Source: Seison nebaliae
Taxonomy: Eukaryota; Rotifera; Pararotatoria; Seisonacea; Seisonidae
Length of the DNA: 64,000 bases
NCBI GenBank assembly: GCA_023231475.1
Contig: JALJEE010000699.1
Location: 1-64,000 of the forward strand
Direction: 5' to 3'
In this document: positions 24,034 through 38,487 of the stretch, in pieces
Layout: every line of letters begins with the position of its first letter
Numbering within the stretch: position 1 is the stretch's first letter
The notes under the pieces: generated by a model
What the model was told of the DNA's origin: nothing
The model's input: only the letters and a program-made list of their open reading frames with translations
The model's database searches: none
Made by a program: the position numbers and the translations under genes

Positions 24034-27000
24034 ATTTGTACAATGATATTTCGTCCATTTCTAATGAACGTTTATTTACAATAAATAAATTTTTTTTAAA
24101 AATTTTTTTTAATAAAACTTAAAAAGAAATCTTCTACTTACTTATTATTAGTTGAGTCAGATAATTAGAAATTGGTAGTGAATGTTTATTAGCTTTTAAT
24201 TATATGACTAATACGACAATGGAGGAACAAAGGAGGAAGTTTGATTTTTTCGATTGGGTAATAACATGCGAAAATGTTTGCGGAGACATGATTCTAGTGA
24301 ATGATTATATCTACTACTTTCTATTAGGTATTAGGATATAGTAAAGACATTCGCCCATTTGACAAGCGTGACATGTTAAATGACTTTGTAAGTTTCCGAT
24401 TGATATTCGGAATAAGTTAACCTACTTCTTGTGCAGAAGAATGATTTGCACTGAATAAATAGATGAATTGGATATAATTCATTGTAAGGAGAAGAGACGT
24501 GTAGGGAAAGTGATGTCAAATAAATAGATTCCGAGAGAAATTCTTGTAGAAGTTTGACGTATTCCATGATCGAGGTGTAGTTGGCCGAGAGGATTCATTG
24601 TTCTTCGATGAATTTTTAAAAGAAAGTGATAAATGGAATGAATGGGAAGGATGGATGGAAATGATTGACAATTTGACAAAGGAAGGAAATGCTCCGAACT
24701 TGTTCCATGTGAATATACCGGAAAGAATAGAGTAGAGCAATTGAGGATGGTGACGGAAGACGGAAATAATATTGAATGTTGAAGAGTGGATGGAATAAGA
24801 AGAAAATTATAGATTTCCTAAATAGAAACCGAATAAGATGGTATAATAAGAAGTGATGTCGTCGCTTGTAGAAAAGTTTAATAAAATATTAGAGTATATC
24901 CTGTTTAATTTATTCATAAAATGTTATTGGTCTTCCCATTGTATGGTGCAACCACAACAAATAAATATATCGATCAATCGTCGTTCCTTTTACACTTATT
25001 TTCATTAAGATTTTTCTTTTCATATTCGTTTCTCGCAGTTTTCTCGAAAAATGTCAAAATATTTTAAGCAACAAACTTTCCTTTCTGGAACTTTCTCTAA
25101 ACCTTCTCTCTCTCTCTCTCTCTCTTTCTTTTTTTATGGAGATATCCCAAATTATTCGTAAGCGAGAATGTTGGCGAGAAAAGTCATTTGGTGATGATGG
25201 CGATCTTATTAGAAGAATAACAAAGATTAAAGTAGAGAAGAAGTTCGAAAGAGAAAATGCTCATTTGGTAAAGTAGGCATTTTATAAATATGATTGGAAA
25301 TTGGATAACTTTCTTTCTTTCTCTAAACAAATGGACAGGAATCGGTGGTATACGCCAAAAAAAGATACGGAAGTTTGCTATACATCACAGAAAGGAGAAT
25401 ATCAGTGAATTTCTAATAAGAATTTATTTGTATTTGTTATTAGGTGAATTAAAAGAGACCGTGCATTTATCATTTATTTATGATATTTATTGGAACTTCA
25501 ACGATCATTTGACGAGTTAGAAGACAAATTCATCTTAATCTTCTTTTTTCTTATTCTCCTCCATTATTCTCAGGAGGAAAGTCCATGTTACGTTAATGTT
25601 CCCAATTTTCGTTATTTATTCTAATTCTCCTCCCACCATAAACACCATTTGTCAAACGGGATAAAATTATCCGAATATTATTCGCCAATCCTACGATTTC
25701 CCTAAGATTCGTTACAATTTTCTTTTATTTTCCAACGAGACTTCATTTCGGATATAAAATATTGATCTTGTTATGGTGGAGGTGAGTGCTCAAGAAATCG
25801 ATAATATATTCTGAGTTGAATGATCGCCGACGGCTATCATGCTCATCGGATTGTTAATATATTTAGTTATTCTGATAAGATTTCTTCATTTTCTCATTGA
25901 TATAATTCACCAATTCTTCCATGTCCATTCATTCGTCTCATATAATTGATATATGATTTATGTTTTCATTAAAACTCTTTTTTCTATTTTAACTCGAATG
26001 TTGGAACGATTTGACGAGAAAAAACTAAAATTAACTTCTTGTATTTTCTATTCACTATTTACCTATTACTCTAAAAAGTCATTTGGATGAGTTGGATGAG
26101 AAAATGAAATTGGTTTAATAGAAGAATGATATAATTTAATTGAGATCATAAATAATATTATGTCAAATGAAAATTTTTATTAGATCGTCCATTTTGTTAT
26201 GTGGATTTGTTTACGACATTTTTGTGGGAATATGATAAATTATGAGAATGAATAGAAAAATAATTAGAGTAAGTGGAATGCATGAAATTGTTTCATTTCT
26301 ACTCGATGGGATGATTATCTATAATTTATGATGATGATAGAAGCATATTCGATTTCAATCGATTCATATATCTTTCTACTTCAAATTGTAACATATTAAT
26401 ATCTATATAAGCAATTCGAGTTGAGCGCAACAGTAAGAAAACAAATTGTATGGGGAACATGCTTCCTTTATTGACATGTATTGTCCATTTGATGAAACAT
26501 TATCATTCAATCTAAATTCTCAATAGAATTCATTGTATCAGCAGTTTCTGTTCGTGTTCCATTAATTTCCAATCAAATTATTATTCACTGTTTTTGATGT
26601 TTATTATCCTATAGAATAAAATTGTCTGATGGACTGGTCGTCACTATATTTTGTCTTCATCGGACTGGTCTTCATTGGAGAATCCAACTGAAATTATGAT
26701 AATAAGTTCTCACTCATCATAAACAGAGGTAAACTTTAGAGGGAAGATAACATATTGACAAGTCCCTTAACTTGTCCATAATCATCTGCTAAAAGTGCAT
26801 ATTCCTGACCAAAGTTAGATAGACACTTTGCATAATCATCGCATCTGTCATCATAAAATGAAATCTTTCTTCTCATCATTCTCTTACATACATATCACAG
26901 ATACCAGATGGATAGCGATAAGTCTGCATTGAATATCATGCATTCATTCATTGTTAAACATTCTCTCGAATTAGTTTCGCTTTCTTCCAACAATATAAAT

Positions 27001-30000
27001 ACAATTTCATTTTTCTTATCTATTCAATTCAATTCATTTCATTTCATTTCAAATTTTATTTCTTACGAATAACTAAATTTTCTTTTATTCGCCTTCGTTC
27101 TTTCTTTATTTCTCTCGAAGAAGATCAGTCAGGTTTTTTTTCAGCAAATAATTAAAAGTCTAAATCGAATTCTCTCATTCATAACAGTTGTAATAATCGT
27201 CGAGTTTCTATTTTGGAGAAAATTGCGTCATTCTTGATGTGTAGCAATTCACATATGTTATCAGAGTTCAAGTATTGAATGGATTCACATCGTTTGAGTG
27301 AAAATCATATTTGCTACTACTTCACATTCTTCTCAAATGAGTTGGGAAGAAGCATGGCAAGAAAAATGTGCAATTATTATAATAGAAATTATTGCTCTAC
27401 CCAAAAGAATTTTATGGTAAAAAATGAAAAGCACTCTCATCTTTCGATGGAAGCATTAAATTGCTCGATTATCCAAATTGGGAGATGAAGAAAATTTATT
27501 CACTTGACGAATATTCTTTTCAATGTTTCCCTTTTGAGAAGAGGAATGAGTTTTCGGTTGAGCATATTCTTCAATCAACATTTGTTGATTCTGATTGATT
27601 ATTGAGAGATGAGAATTGGGAAACTTGTGATGATTAGTGGATTAGATCCGAATAAATGAAGTACTAACAAGCCATTGAACAATCAATTTCATTAAATGAG
27701 TCCAATGAACCATCGCACGATTCTTCCTTTTCAATTCCAGAAGTGAAGATAGAAGTAAATGAGTTGAACGAAATCATTGAACATATAATCAATCATTGAC
27801 AATGCGGTGAAGCAAATGCGCACCAATACCACTTCATTCCTTCACATCACAATGTTTATTGTTGTCTCTCTCTCTCTCTTCAGTTAGACAGGTACGTCTC
27901 ATTTGATACATCATTTCCCATACCATCCATATTTATCGACTCTTCTTGGAGTTCCAAAGAATATTCCCGATTAGAAAACTCAACCAGATGGTGTTCATTT
28001 CTAATGTAACTTCATCTATTTCCGTAATTTGTTACTTATTAATTGACGATGTAGTCGAGTAATGTAGCGAAAAAAAAGAAGGAGGAGAATGCATAAAATT
28101 CTAATCAATTTACCCATCGAATTATTCCTGACATCTTCTATTCGAAAGACAAAACACCCACAAACCAAAACATGAACTATAAACATGAATATTAATAAAA
28201 TAATATTCAATTCCCCAAAATAATTAGAAACGAAGAGAAATGTATTCATTTCTCTCCTTCGTTTCTCAAAGCATCCTCGTCATCGACGTCATAAATACGA
28301 TTCTCATCAAAAATATATACCCATCATATTGGTAATACTGTTCACTGGTAATCGTTGTCGGTAACATTAGGAGACCCGACTAAATTCCGATATCTTTCAC
28401 ACACACACACATACGCACATACCATGTTGATGGGAAGTAATTGTACCTTTTGATAAGAATGCAATGCATATGGATCAACATAATGATTCAGAAATGAAAG
28501 ACAGAATGCTTCAATTCCCATTTTGAATGTAATAAAATAATGAATCCTTTACCCTTATTACAGTTACTTTTTCGCCATCAAACACTTGTAAGATGAGTGA
28601 AGTATGATTCGATGGAATGAGAAATTCCGTTTTATTTATTTAATGATCTTTTCCTTTTAATTCTTCTAAAATTAGAAAATTCTAATTTGAATTTTTCAAT
28701 TCATCATTTTCTATTTTTATTTCATGTAATTTTATTCATTTTAGAATTTCAAATTTTTTCCTTTCCCATAACTGAACTTTCGAATTTTCTATAACTAATT
28801 GTAGTATAAGCCAAAAGAACCACCAATTAAGAAAGCGTGGACGAAAGAGTTATGAGAAAAAAAATGTATGTTCTTCCCGTTTCCACCAGCGACCCTAACA
28901 AAGTGTGTTGGAGGACGAGAAAGAATTCGGATAGGAATCGAATAATTATAGGAATATAATATGGTAAGTGTTTTTTTCTAGTATTTCATCAGTTAACAAT
29001 TAGTGAAACATCTCAAATAAATTTTCATATTTTAATTATAGTTTCCCATTAGAAGTTGATTCAAGTGCATTGCGGAGAATTTGGAGAAATGGTTTCTTCG
29101 TTCCTTCACTTTCCCATGACCTTCTAAAATTCATATCAATTGGATCATGAGTCTATGTTCCCAAATGTTCAATTGAGACGGTTCGACAAGTTTCGTGATC
29201 ACTAATAAATCGAATTATTTTTTCGATTGAAGAAAGTTAATTGTAGAAACGAGTGAGTAGTTTGAGAGGAAATCGAACGAAATGTTCGAGAGAAAGAAGA
29301 ATTTGTGAGATTTCAATTTGAAGTTTTTATTATCGATGTCAATTTTCGAATGATAATGATAAATTTATTGAGAATACAATGGATTAAGTGAATGATGTGT
29401 GAAGTAGCGGAGGAATTTATTCCTTCGGACATTTATATTAAAAGTGAAGGTGTTAAATATTTACCATATTTCATTGATTATGATCGAGTACTGTATTTGG
29501 TACTTCTTATTAAGAAATTCCTTCATTTTGTTCAAACGGAAAATATGAAATTTTCTTAAATATATAAAGTCAACAATAGTAGTCGGTGGTTGGAGAAGTG
29601 AATAAAACTTTTCTCAATTTCAAATTGACAATTTCTTTCCTTTCACCCTTCTCTCACAGACAATACGTTTCTTTAACGCTTCCTTTTTCACTTTTTCATG
29701 AGACTAGTTCACCTGATTTGAACTGTTAACCAATTTATAGTTTCGTTTTTCTCATAATTGACATAATTATCTCATTAGCATTTTCATTCATTACGTAATG
29801 TATTTGGAATGAAATGAATATGAAGGAAATGTGTTGGAAGTTGATGTTTCATTAAAAATAGACGAATTGTCCCACTTTTAAACAAACACACTTCGTCCAC
29901 AACTTTCTTTGGAAGACAGATATAATTGTTTCTGTTTACCATCTGCATAAACTGCCGAAAATCTGTCAAATGATCAATTAAACCAAATAACACTCTTCTA

Positions 30001-33000
30001 TTCGATCAGTGGAAACTCAATCTATAATTATTCTGTTATATTTTCCCATTATTTCTACAAGTTTTCCTTTTCTTTATGTCAATTCGTCTACTTTTCTTCT
30101 TCTTCGTATGGTTCAATATTCATTTCCTTAATAGTTTTGATTCTTCCCTCGAACATTTTTTGTTTTGATAATTTCTATTGAAAAGTCTTTTGCGAAATGA
30201 GTCGCGGTGATAGGAGGAGAGACTTACGTGGAGATTTATTCGTCAATCGTTTCTAACTCATTTAATCTTTTTATTGAACAGAATTCTAAATGAGCTTGAG
30301 AGAGGAATTCAATTCAGTGGTTGAAGGAGAAATGTGAAGTGTAGTCGACTAGAAATGACCAATGGTCATTTATAAGCTCAAGAAAAAGAGGAACCGATGC
30401 GACTGAATAATGAAAATGTTCATGGATGCATCCTAATTATACGGTGGCATAGGGGAATTATCGATAACTAATTTCAATATTCTCTTCTTATATTGATGAA
30501 TTGGAAGCGGTGGACGTACAAGGCGAAAACAGTTTCATGAATATAACAGGATTATCTTATTAATATTCGCACTCTTTCTTCTTCTTCTTGTCCTCAGCCC
30601 AAAAAAAAAGGAAAGAAACCCACAAATCTGCTTATGTTACGGATTATATTTTTGTTATTCTTTCAATGTAATTTATTATTTATTTGTTCTTCTTTCCGCT
30701 TCCTCCTTTCACAATTCTATTGTTCGCCCATTACTTCGACAACCCACCAAATACCATGAACATACATATTGATCGTTCTACTTATTGTTGTTATAGGGAG
30801 GAGGAATGGCAGAAACTTACCCACCAAAACCCCAACTACAAATGATTGTAGTATGTGTGACACCTGTTTGATTAATGTAAACATCCGTTACTCAATTTCA
30901 AATATTTTTCCCATAGGAAAATTTTTTATTTTCCCATTCTCTTCGTTCTTCCCTCGTAACACACTTACAAGTAATTCCCTAATGTCTCTTCATTGAGTCT
31001 TCAAAAACAACAAATTTCATTTTAGAACCTTTCTTCAAAAACTTAAATTAAATTGAATTATGCGGAAAAAATTTTAATGAGAAAATCGAGCACCTTACAT
31101 TAAATATCAGTAAATCAAAATGTCAAGAGAAACTTTCTCATTAAATTCAGTAAATCTTGAGAAAGTTATTGACAGAAACATTTTCACCAATATCGATAAG
31201 TAACTGTTTTATCATTCAAACCTTATACAAACAGGAAAGAATGACAATGACACCACTGACAACAAAATGCGATTTAATCGAAAAGAAAAACCACTTTTGC
31301 CCCTAATAAATCATTCGATTGTTAAATAGTTTTATTCATTTACCTCTTCATTCACTTTCATTTTTTTGACTTCTTTCTCCACTCACGACCTTTCTCCCTA
31401 AGAAATATTCTCGTTAATCTAATGCTTTTATAGTCTGTTTATAAATAAATTCATTTCTCCATCTTTTCCAACTGAAGTTTTGATGAGAACTCGTTGTTAC
31501 GGTCATCACGCTTCTCATGACAGTACAAGTCATTTTGACGATAAATTATTGCCGTTTTGCATGCCAATTACGGTGAAAAAGTATATTATGTTCCATACAA
31601 ATGAAACCGTTCCTACTAATCCTTTATTGTCGAATTAACGATTTCCCATTTCCTTCATTCTCTTCCCGAATATTATAATCATCCGGCTAATAATGTTTAA
31701 TGATAATTTCTATTGTTTTTTTGAAGAGATTCAAACAAAAATCTTCTACGGACTAATATGTCGGTTTTAGGTCTATGGAATTTCATGAAAGAAAACTTTG
31801 TCGAAATATAAGTAATCTGTCAAAAACTGTAAGTAAAAGTTCTTTTTTAATCGATTCATTCTCATCAGGAGAGAATTGATAATAAAATCACCAATATAAT
31901 GGTTCGCTCTCACTCGAACTATTTCAAACAAAAGACATAGAATTAGAATATTTCTCATATTATTGATATAGTTTGTTTCTAAAGGAATATGTAAATAAGC
32001 ACGTAATTGACAATGACTAACAACATGTGAATACCACCAGAATGCTACAGGAACCCTCCTTCGAAAAATCGAAGAAGAACCAGAGAAATTTCTTTTCCTC
32101 AAGAGAGGAACGACATCAGATTAATTAATACCAGAATGAAACTCTGTTGGGCGAGTAACGACAACCATCAATAATTCTTTAAAACTTCTGATTTCTTCTT
32201 ACTAATTTCACCATTTTTTTATAGTTTTCTCCATTATCAGATGTAAATGTTGAAAGTCATTAAACCATGTAATAAATCGTCTTTATCTTTTTATTAAAAT
32301 GTTTTTTTCTATTTTTCCCGAATAATTCCTATTCTGAACGATTTCTAGTCGTTTAGAAGAATTCGAGAAAATCGGAGATTGCATAAGAAGAAATTTTTGA
32401 CGTAGAAATCATATTTTAATTAATTATTCAAATTTTAATAAATATTAATTGAGAGAATAATGGAGGAGAGAAATAAATGATATTTGGAAGGATATTGCTG
32501 GTTTGTTTTCTCTTGTTTCTTATGAATAATCGAAGAATGAGGGGAGTATTCTAGTTAAACAAATCATAATTCCGATAAATAATGTACGTTCAATTTGAAT
32601 TTGAAAATATAATTAACTTGGGTAAGAGAGAAGAGGTAAAGAAAGACACAATAGGTAGTTATAGACTAAATCGATTTAGAACCTTAATGGCTTTCCTTAA
32701 TTTATTCATAAAAGCTCGTCGAAGTGGAGCGTCGTTTCTGTTAGTTTATTAGAAGTACAGCACGAAAAAGATGAAACAAATAGATTAATTCATTCGACAT
32801 TGAATTCTCCAATACGATTTAAATAATTTGAAGAAATATGGTGATTTTTTATCGTCGAAACAAAAAGGAGGGGTCGATGAACGGAGAATATATTAGAAGT
32901 AATGCGCGACATCCATTAACGCATTCATCCGTCTCTTCGCCAATGTATCATTGACCACTCTTCAAACCGTCGAAGTGACAATTATGCATTAACGTCATTT

Positions 33001-34475
33001 GCAGTTTTATCTATATTCTTATCTCAATGAACTCGACTAAATCGATATTGTTTTATGTGAATCGGAATATTTTTCATTTCAAATAAATTCGACAGATAAA
33101 ACTGGGAGAATTGTATATCTTTTGTAAATCGATACGGATCATTCTGATTCTCATCATCTCCTCTCATTTTATGTCAAAAAGAAAAAAAATGATGAGAGTT
33201 TCATTAAACTAATATCATTCGTTAATTTCTCATTTCTCATTGAAGTTAAATTGTTAAATCATATTAAACATGATCAAATGTTGTGACGACCTTGTCTATT
33301 GCCGTTTTTCTTGGATTTTCTTTACAGATATGTTTGTGCACTTCTTTCCCGTTCATCTCGAATTGGCTGAAGCATAAACACTATTCCTTCTCCCCATCTA
33401 CAAATGAAACAGCGCTGGTTTCCTTTTGTCGTTAATGAGTCGTCAATGCCATCCTCCGCACAATGTCATTTCCACATTTTTTTGTTTTACATTTTTCGTG
33501 TGGCAGAACACTGTCATTATATGATTCCTCATTATTTTTCATGCATCATTTCAATGGAAGAAAGTTTGACGATTACTTTCCTATTATCTTTTCTCTCTTT
33601 TTTTTTTAATTTTTCCCAAACTATTTATCATTTCGTTGCACATTATCAGATGATTGTGAAGGTATCTAATCATATGTCTCATCTAATGTTACGCATCAAA
33701 CAATAATATCAATACAACGATGTCGTTCTTACATAAGTCAAGAGAATGATAAGAGAAATGATTTTTGATTATTCTTTCTTAATTTCATCGATAAATCCAA
33801 TAATTCGATTTGTACAAAAAAAAGAACTTCGTTAACGGCAATATCATTTAGAAATTATATTTAAATACTTTATTTACATTCTTCACATTTGAATTTCGTC
33901 TCTCTTAAAAATCTTCTTCCATTTCTCATTCGATTCAGTTTTGAGAGCGGACACCACATTCTTTCAACAAACCCATCACTCTCACCTCTCCCGTCATCTC
34001 CACGAGGATATAACGAATCGTTGGACTATGAGAGAGTGTTTGGCGTTGTCATGATGGCCGGTGTCCAGTTTGATGGTGTTGATCGATCTTTCAATTTAGT
34101 TACCATAATATTCATATTCCAATGAATTTTTTTAACACTTTTAATGTGAAGACGAGTGCGAATTTCTTCTCTTACGATAATCAACATAAATGGGAAAATA
34201 GTGCGAAGTTCATCATCAACTTTCTCCCCCCAAACACTTTCTTCCATTATTTCGATAGTTTTCTCATATTCCTTCGTGGTTTTCACAAAGATCATTCTCT
34301 TTCTCTCTTTCCACTTTTCAATTATTCATTCGAGTCAATTTTTATTTTAAAAAAAAAGAAATAGATTTTCTTTAGTAGAATGTGAATAAATTATTATTAG
34401 TGTGACAATAATCTTCGAACGAGACGGATTGACAACACGGAAATTTTGAGAAGAAGCATGAGCATGTGAATAAAA
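24034..34475. other. Long gene-poor stretch
   Basis: About 10.4 kb of AT-rich sequence in which I recognise no gene. Frames of 60-110 codons occur on both strands, but their translations are rich in Phe, Ile, Lys and Asn, with no motif and no exon partners. A CT microsatellite lies at 25104-25127 and a short CA run near 28400. An isolated hairpin GACAAGT/ACTTGTC lies at 26757-26776. Small exons of a gene with long introns, or enhancers of the flanking genes, could be hidden here. Confidence 0.55.
25104..25127. repeat. CT microsatellite
   Basis: A run of about eleven CT units inside a pyrimidine-rich stretch. Confidence 0.85.
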
Positions 34476-36824
34476 ATGATAAGAGTATCTTCAATAATTG
34501 ATTTCTTCCGAACAAATCAAAAAAGAAATTTCCCATCAATCTTCATCTATTTCCTTCTAATCTTTCTCCCAATTGTTCTCACTGACGAAAAGAAAGAAAA
34601 GCGAATCATAACGGTGAATGTCCACGTGAATTCGGATGCTCTTCTCCGGTGCCATGTATCTGATTTTGGTGAGAATGCTCTCCTCTCCGATAAGATGATG
34701 ATGATGATGAAACGGAATAATGGAAAGAAGAAGAAGCAATATGTGAGTTGGTTGAAGAAGAAGAAGGAGAATTCCGACGATGGTACATATCCTTCCATCA
34801 TTTCTCTCAATTCTCGAATATTTCGAACACCTCTCTCATCCATCGCATTAGAACGATATAATGACAATGATATGTTGTATGAAGATAATTATGAAGAGAA
34901 TATCTTCGAATTTGAGAAAACGATGGATCTCCATTCCAACACTTCATCCCGCCATCAAAATTATCAGAAAGAAATGAACAACGAGAAGATTGTGGGGAAA
35001 ATATTGAAAGATGTGATCATTCGGGAAGAAAGTAATAATTATTTCGATAAACATACCTCTCAAAATAAACGAATGAACATTCGGAACGACTATGTCGGAG
35101 AATGGAATTTAAATATCAACAACATTCAAGAAGAAGATGCTGGAACATATGATTGTTTCTTCCAATCCTTCACTTCTGATTATCTAACTTTACATCGACA
35201 ATTATTAACAACCATCCACCTCAATGTCATGCGTTAGTGTTCTTTATTAAAATCATTGTCAAATTCCAAAAAAAATTATAACAATTAAAATAAAATTTTT
35301 GGGGGAGAATCGTAAAAAATTAAAAAAAAATTCTTATTTTGAAAAACTTTAAAAACATAAAACAAATTCCCAATTTCAAAACTATAAATTATTTTTCCTC
35401 ATTTTCAGTACCACCAAGATTTCAGGAATTACCTAAAATTCATTTGATAAATTCCCCATTAATTGCATTATATCAGAATGACGTAAATCTGAACTATGTG
35501 GAAGAAGGAACATTATCCAATTCGTTTTTATACGTCGATGTTATGGAAGGTGACGAAATTGAATTAATCTGCAATTTCACCGGTTCACCAAAAACAAAAA
35601 TAAAATGGTATAAAAGTCATTTCACTTTCAACGAACGACCAAGTGGTTTAATGAATTCCCAACATAAATTAAAAGAGATTATGTGGAAAAGAAGTTTGAA
35701 TATTCCTCTCATCTTCTAAAACTTCATATATTCTTTAGTGCCGAAAGAAAATGGGAAAATTTTAAAATTATCATCCATCAATCGAAACTCTAATTCTGCA
35801 TATAAATGTCATGGAAGTAATTCGGTACCGCCATCGATGGAATACGTATTTTTTCTCAATATTCAAAGTTTGAAAATTCAAAATATTTTCCTTCAAATTT
35901 TTTTTAAGTTTTGATGAAAATTTCAACGAATCAACCCAAAATTTCAACTAAACTCAAGTCCGATATCACTCTTTCATGTATGACGATTGGATATCCAATC
36001 GACATCATTTCATGGCATCATATTTCAAATGAAAATGATGGAAGAGTTCGAGACAAGTTGCCTAACGTGGAAGATTATCATTCTAATCGATACAAGACAA
36101 TTTCCTTATTGAAAGTGAAAGTTGGAAGTTTTATCAGATTTCTTTTCATTTATATCTCTCTCGAACACTTTTGAAGAAAGTGAAAAAGAATGATTTTGGG
36201 AAATATGTGTGTAGTGCAATTCAGAATTTCCGACATCTTCTATTTGGGCAAGAAGAGAAGTTGAGAGAAAAAGAACAATCGATAATTCTATATGAAGAAC
36301 TTTTCCTAAAAAATTTCAATAATTTTCATTCATCCAAAATTGAAAAAGTTCTTCCTATGACAACTTCATCTACTCCAAACTACAATTCCAACAATAATCG
36401 ATATATTAAATTTTCTGACACGAAACGTCATCGTCCAAACATTTCGGCTGTTTATCCGTTAGTGAAATCGCATTCATTGAATGCGTATCATTTACAGAAG
36501 AATGTGAAAAGTGTCAATCTCCATCAGAAGAGAAAAAAAGCACGATTATATAATATCAGGAAATTACAGAATCGATATATTCATTCATCCATCTTCAAGA
36601 ATTATCACAAGTCTCAACCCAAATCTCAATACATGAATCAAATTCCTTTTTCGATGAAGAAGAGACATAATTCGTTGAGGAAGGAACAACAATATCGATC
36701 ATCATTCGCTAAACATTACGGGACATTAACGAATAATCAGAATAATGTTAATGATTTGACAAATCAGAAAACTCTCCACATTTCCCTCATCATCACTCAT
36801 TTGGTATGTTGGTTGATAAATTGA
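34476..36824 (+). CDS. Secreted or GPI-anchored three-immunoglobulin-domain protein (lachesin/DIP-like)
   Basis: Likely extracellular adhesion or recognition protein. Exon model: 34476-35232, 35409-35693, 35739-35867, 35909-36120, 36177-36824; 676 aa, in frame throughout. A hydrophobic N-terminal segment (residues 20-36) looks like a signal peptide. Ig1 (exon 1) has LLRC, VSWLKK and EEDAGTYDC. A PPRF linker leads into Ig2 (exons 2-3: IELICNF, IKWYK, SAYKCHG). Ig3 spans exons 4-5 (ITLSCMT, ISWHH, NDFGKYVCSA). The C-terminal 200 residues are basic and end in a short hydrophobic tail, THLVCWLIN, which could be a GPI signal. The order matches insect lachesin/DIP/amalgam proteins. Ig1 is unusual in carrying long Lys- and Asn-rich insertions. 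A strong donor (GTATGT) at 36804 could instead splice to an unseen 3' exon. The orthologue is not identified. Confidence 0.75.
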
Positions 36825-37379
36825 TAAAAAATGTTCTCATTCCATTTCTCATCAGCCCAATTACATTCTACAGTATTCTTTTTTTTTCGTTTTCATGAAG
36901 TTTATATTTAACTCTTATCTCGTACATTTTCTTTGTGACTCCTCTCCAAATTTATTCGAATCATTTCGATGTTATTTAATATAATTTCTGCTCATTCTCA
37001 TTCTTCAAACAATCATTAATTTTCATATAATTAAAATTTATTTAATATCCTTCCAAACGGCTCGAAGACTATTTCCAGAAAAGGTTTTTTTATATTTCTC
37101 TCTCGATCGGAGAAAGAAAAAAAATAAATTCAAATATCTTATATTTGATGTTAGATTTATCATAAAAAAGTGATGGAGGAGGAGAATATATTGATTGGAG
37201 AAAGTAGAATTCCAAGTGATGGGATTGAAAACGTAAGTGATGGAACGTATCAAAAAAAAATGGTTTCCCTTAAATAATCGCCTTCTATTTGATCTATTCT
37301 CTCTTTTTCCACTCATTAGCATCGATGGTGTAGATAAAACGAAAGATGGAAAATGTTCATTTTCTTCCAAAATAAATCG

Positions 37380-38487
37380 TCATTTTCTACACTTCTTCCA
37401 ACGAAATCCCCCACATGCTGCCGAAACGATAAAGTATATGGCGAGCTGTCGAGAGAATTATGAGAATATGACGATCAAATTTTTATCTAACGATAATAAT
37501 GGCCAAGTAGATTAGATATAATTTCGCATTACTCCACCATGTTCGTCTTTTCACAACCACAGGAGGAGGTTCAACCTGTTCAGTCTTCCGATATTCCGAT
37601 GGGAGAACAAAATGAAAAAAAGTGACAGAACTGTCTAACATTAGTATTAAACTCATCGACTGGACTTGTGAAGTCCGCTAAATGTTGACCTCTAGCTAAT
37701 AGTTCATCTGAAAAAGAATAAGAAAGACATTGATAACAGTAAATATTCAACTGATGTTCAATGTCATGATTGCTTTCACTTCCTCGATCTTATCCAACAA
37801 CTTGTCAGTTGATGGTACGGAACTATTACCGATGTTTGTACAACTGATATTCAAGTCATCTTTCGTATATTGATTCTTGAGAATTTTAAATTTGAATGAA
37901 ATTATTATAGAATAATAATTGATTAAAATAATAAATATAATAAAGAACTAAACGACGGTGAGACTGAGGATTCGAGAGAATTCGGATTGGATAACGAATT
38001 CTAATGACGCATCCGGATCCGTTCCATATTCGTTAAAGAATTTTTCTTGGACTTCTTTCAAAAATAAATAAGCTTTCAAATTCTTTAAGGATATATTCTG
38101 CAATATGAAATTAAAATAATTATAAATTTAGATGAGAAATCAGAAGAAAACTTTCATTGTTATACAAAGGAAAATGAAATTCTTGGAATTTAATGAATGT
38201 ATGGAATAACTGAAAGAGAGATAATCAATTCGAATCTATCAGAAATCCAACTTGCCATGTGTAACAGTCAAACGTCGATCCGTCTTAGTTGATTGGGGAT
38301 AAATTTGGAGTAAACCAGAAACGACATGAGTGAAATTTCCGGGACAAGTCGCCGATTTAGCCACAATTCGTCTTAGACAACAAACGGCACTGTAAAGAAT
38401 AGTTGAACCAGCTTCTCGTTGATTCGTTGATTGATATTCACTCCTCTCCTCATCTAACAATGGACAAGTTGGATCGTTGTCTATCAT
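37380..38487 (-). CDS. Vamp7: VAMP7-type longin R-SNARE
   Basis: Membrane-fusion R-SNARE of endosome/lysosome and exocytic traffic. Seven exons on the minus strand: 38487-38252, 38209-38152, 38097-37954, 37875-37752, 37707-37640, 37584-37492, 37445-37380; 262 aa. The phases all close, although no single exon is long. The longin domain runs from ILYSAVCCLRRIVAKSATCP through LTVTHGNYSIHSLNSKNFIF and FLCITMK to FVIQSEFSRIL. These align with the VAMP7 blocks TYSHGNYLFHYI, YLCITDDDF and PYAMNSEFS. The SNARE motif contains LLDKIEEVKAIM and the zero-layer arginine in ELLARGQHL. WWSNAK precedes a membrane anchor (LYLIYLAIIILAIYFIVSAA) and the short luminal tail CGGFRWKKCRK, matching the VAMP7 CGGFTWPSC ending. 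The N-terminus has about 28 extra residues. A PPP lies just before the anchor. The exon 3 donor could be three bases earlier. The gene is convergent with the Ig gene. Confidence 0.85.

Noticed and set aside
37038-37515. Frames of 110 (minus) and 92 (plus) codons after the Ig gene
   Set aside because: They overlap the last VAMP7 exon in the wrong frame or strand; the VAMP7 ending CGGFRWKKC explains the conserved part.
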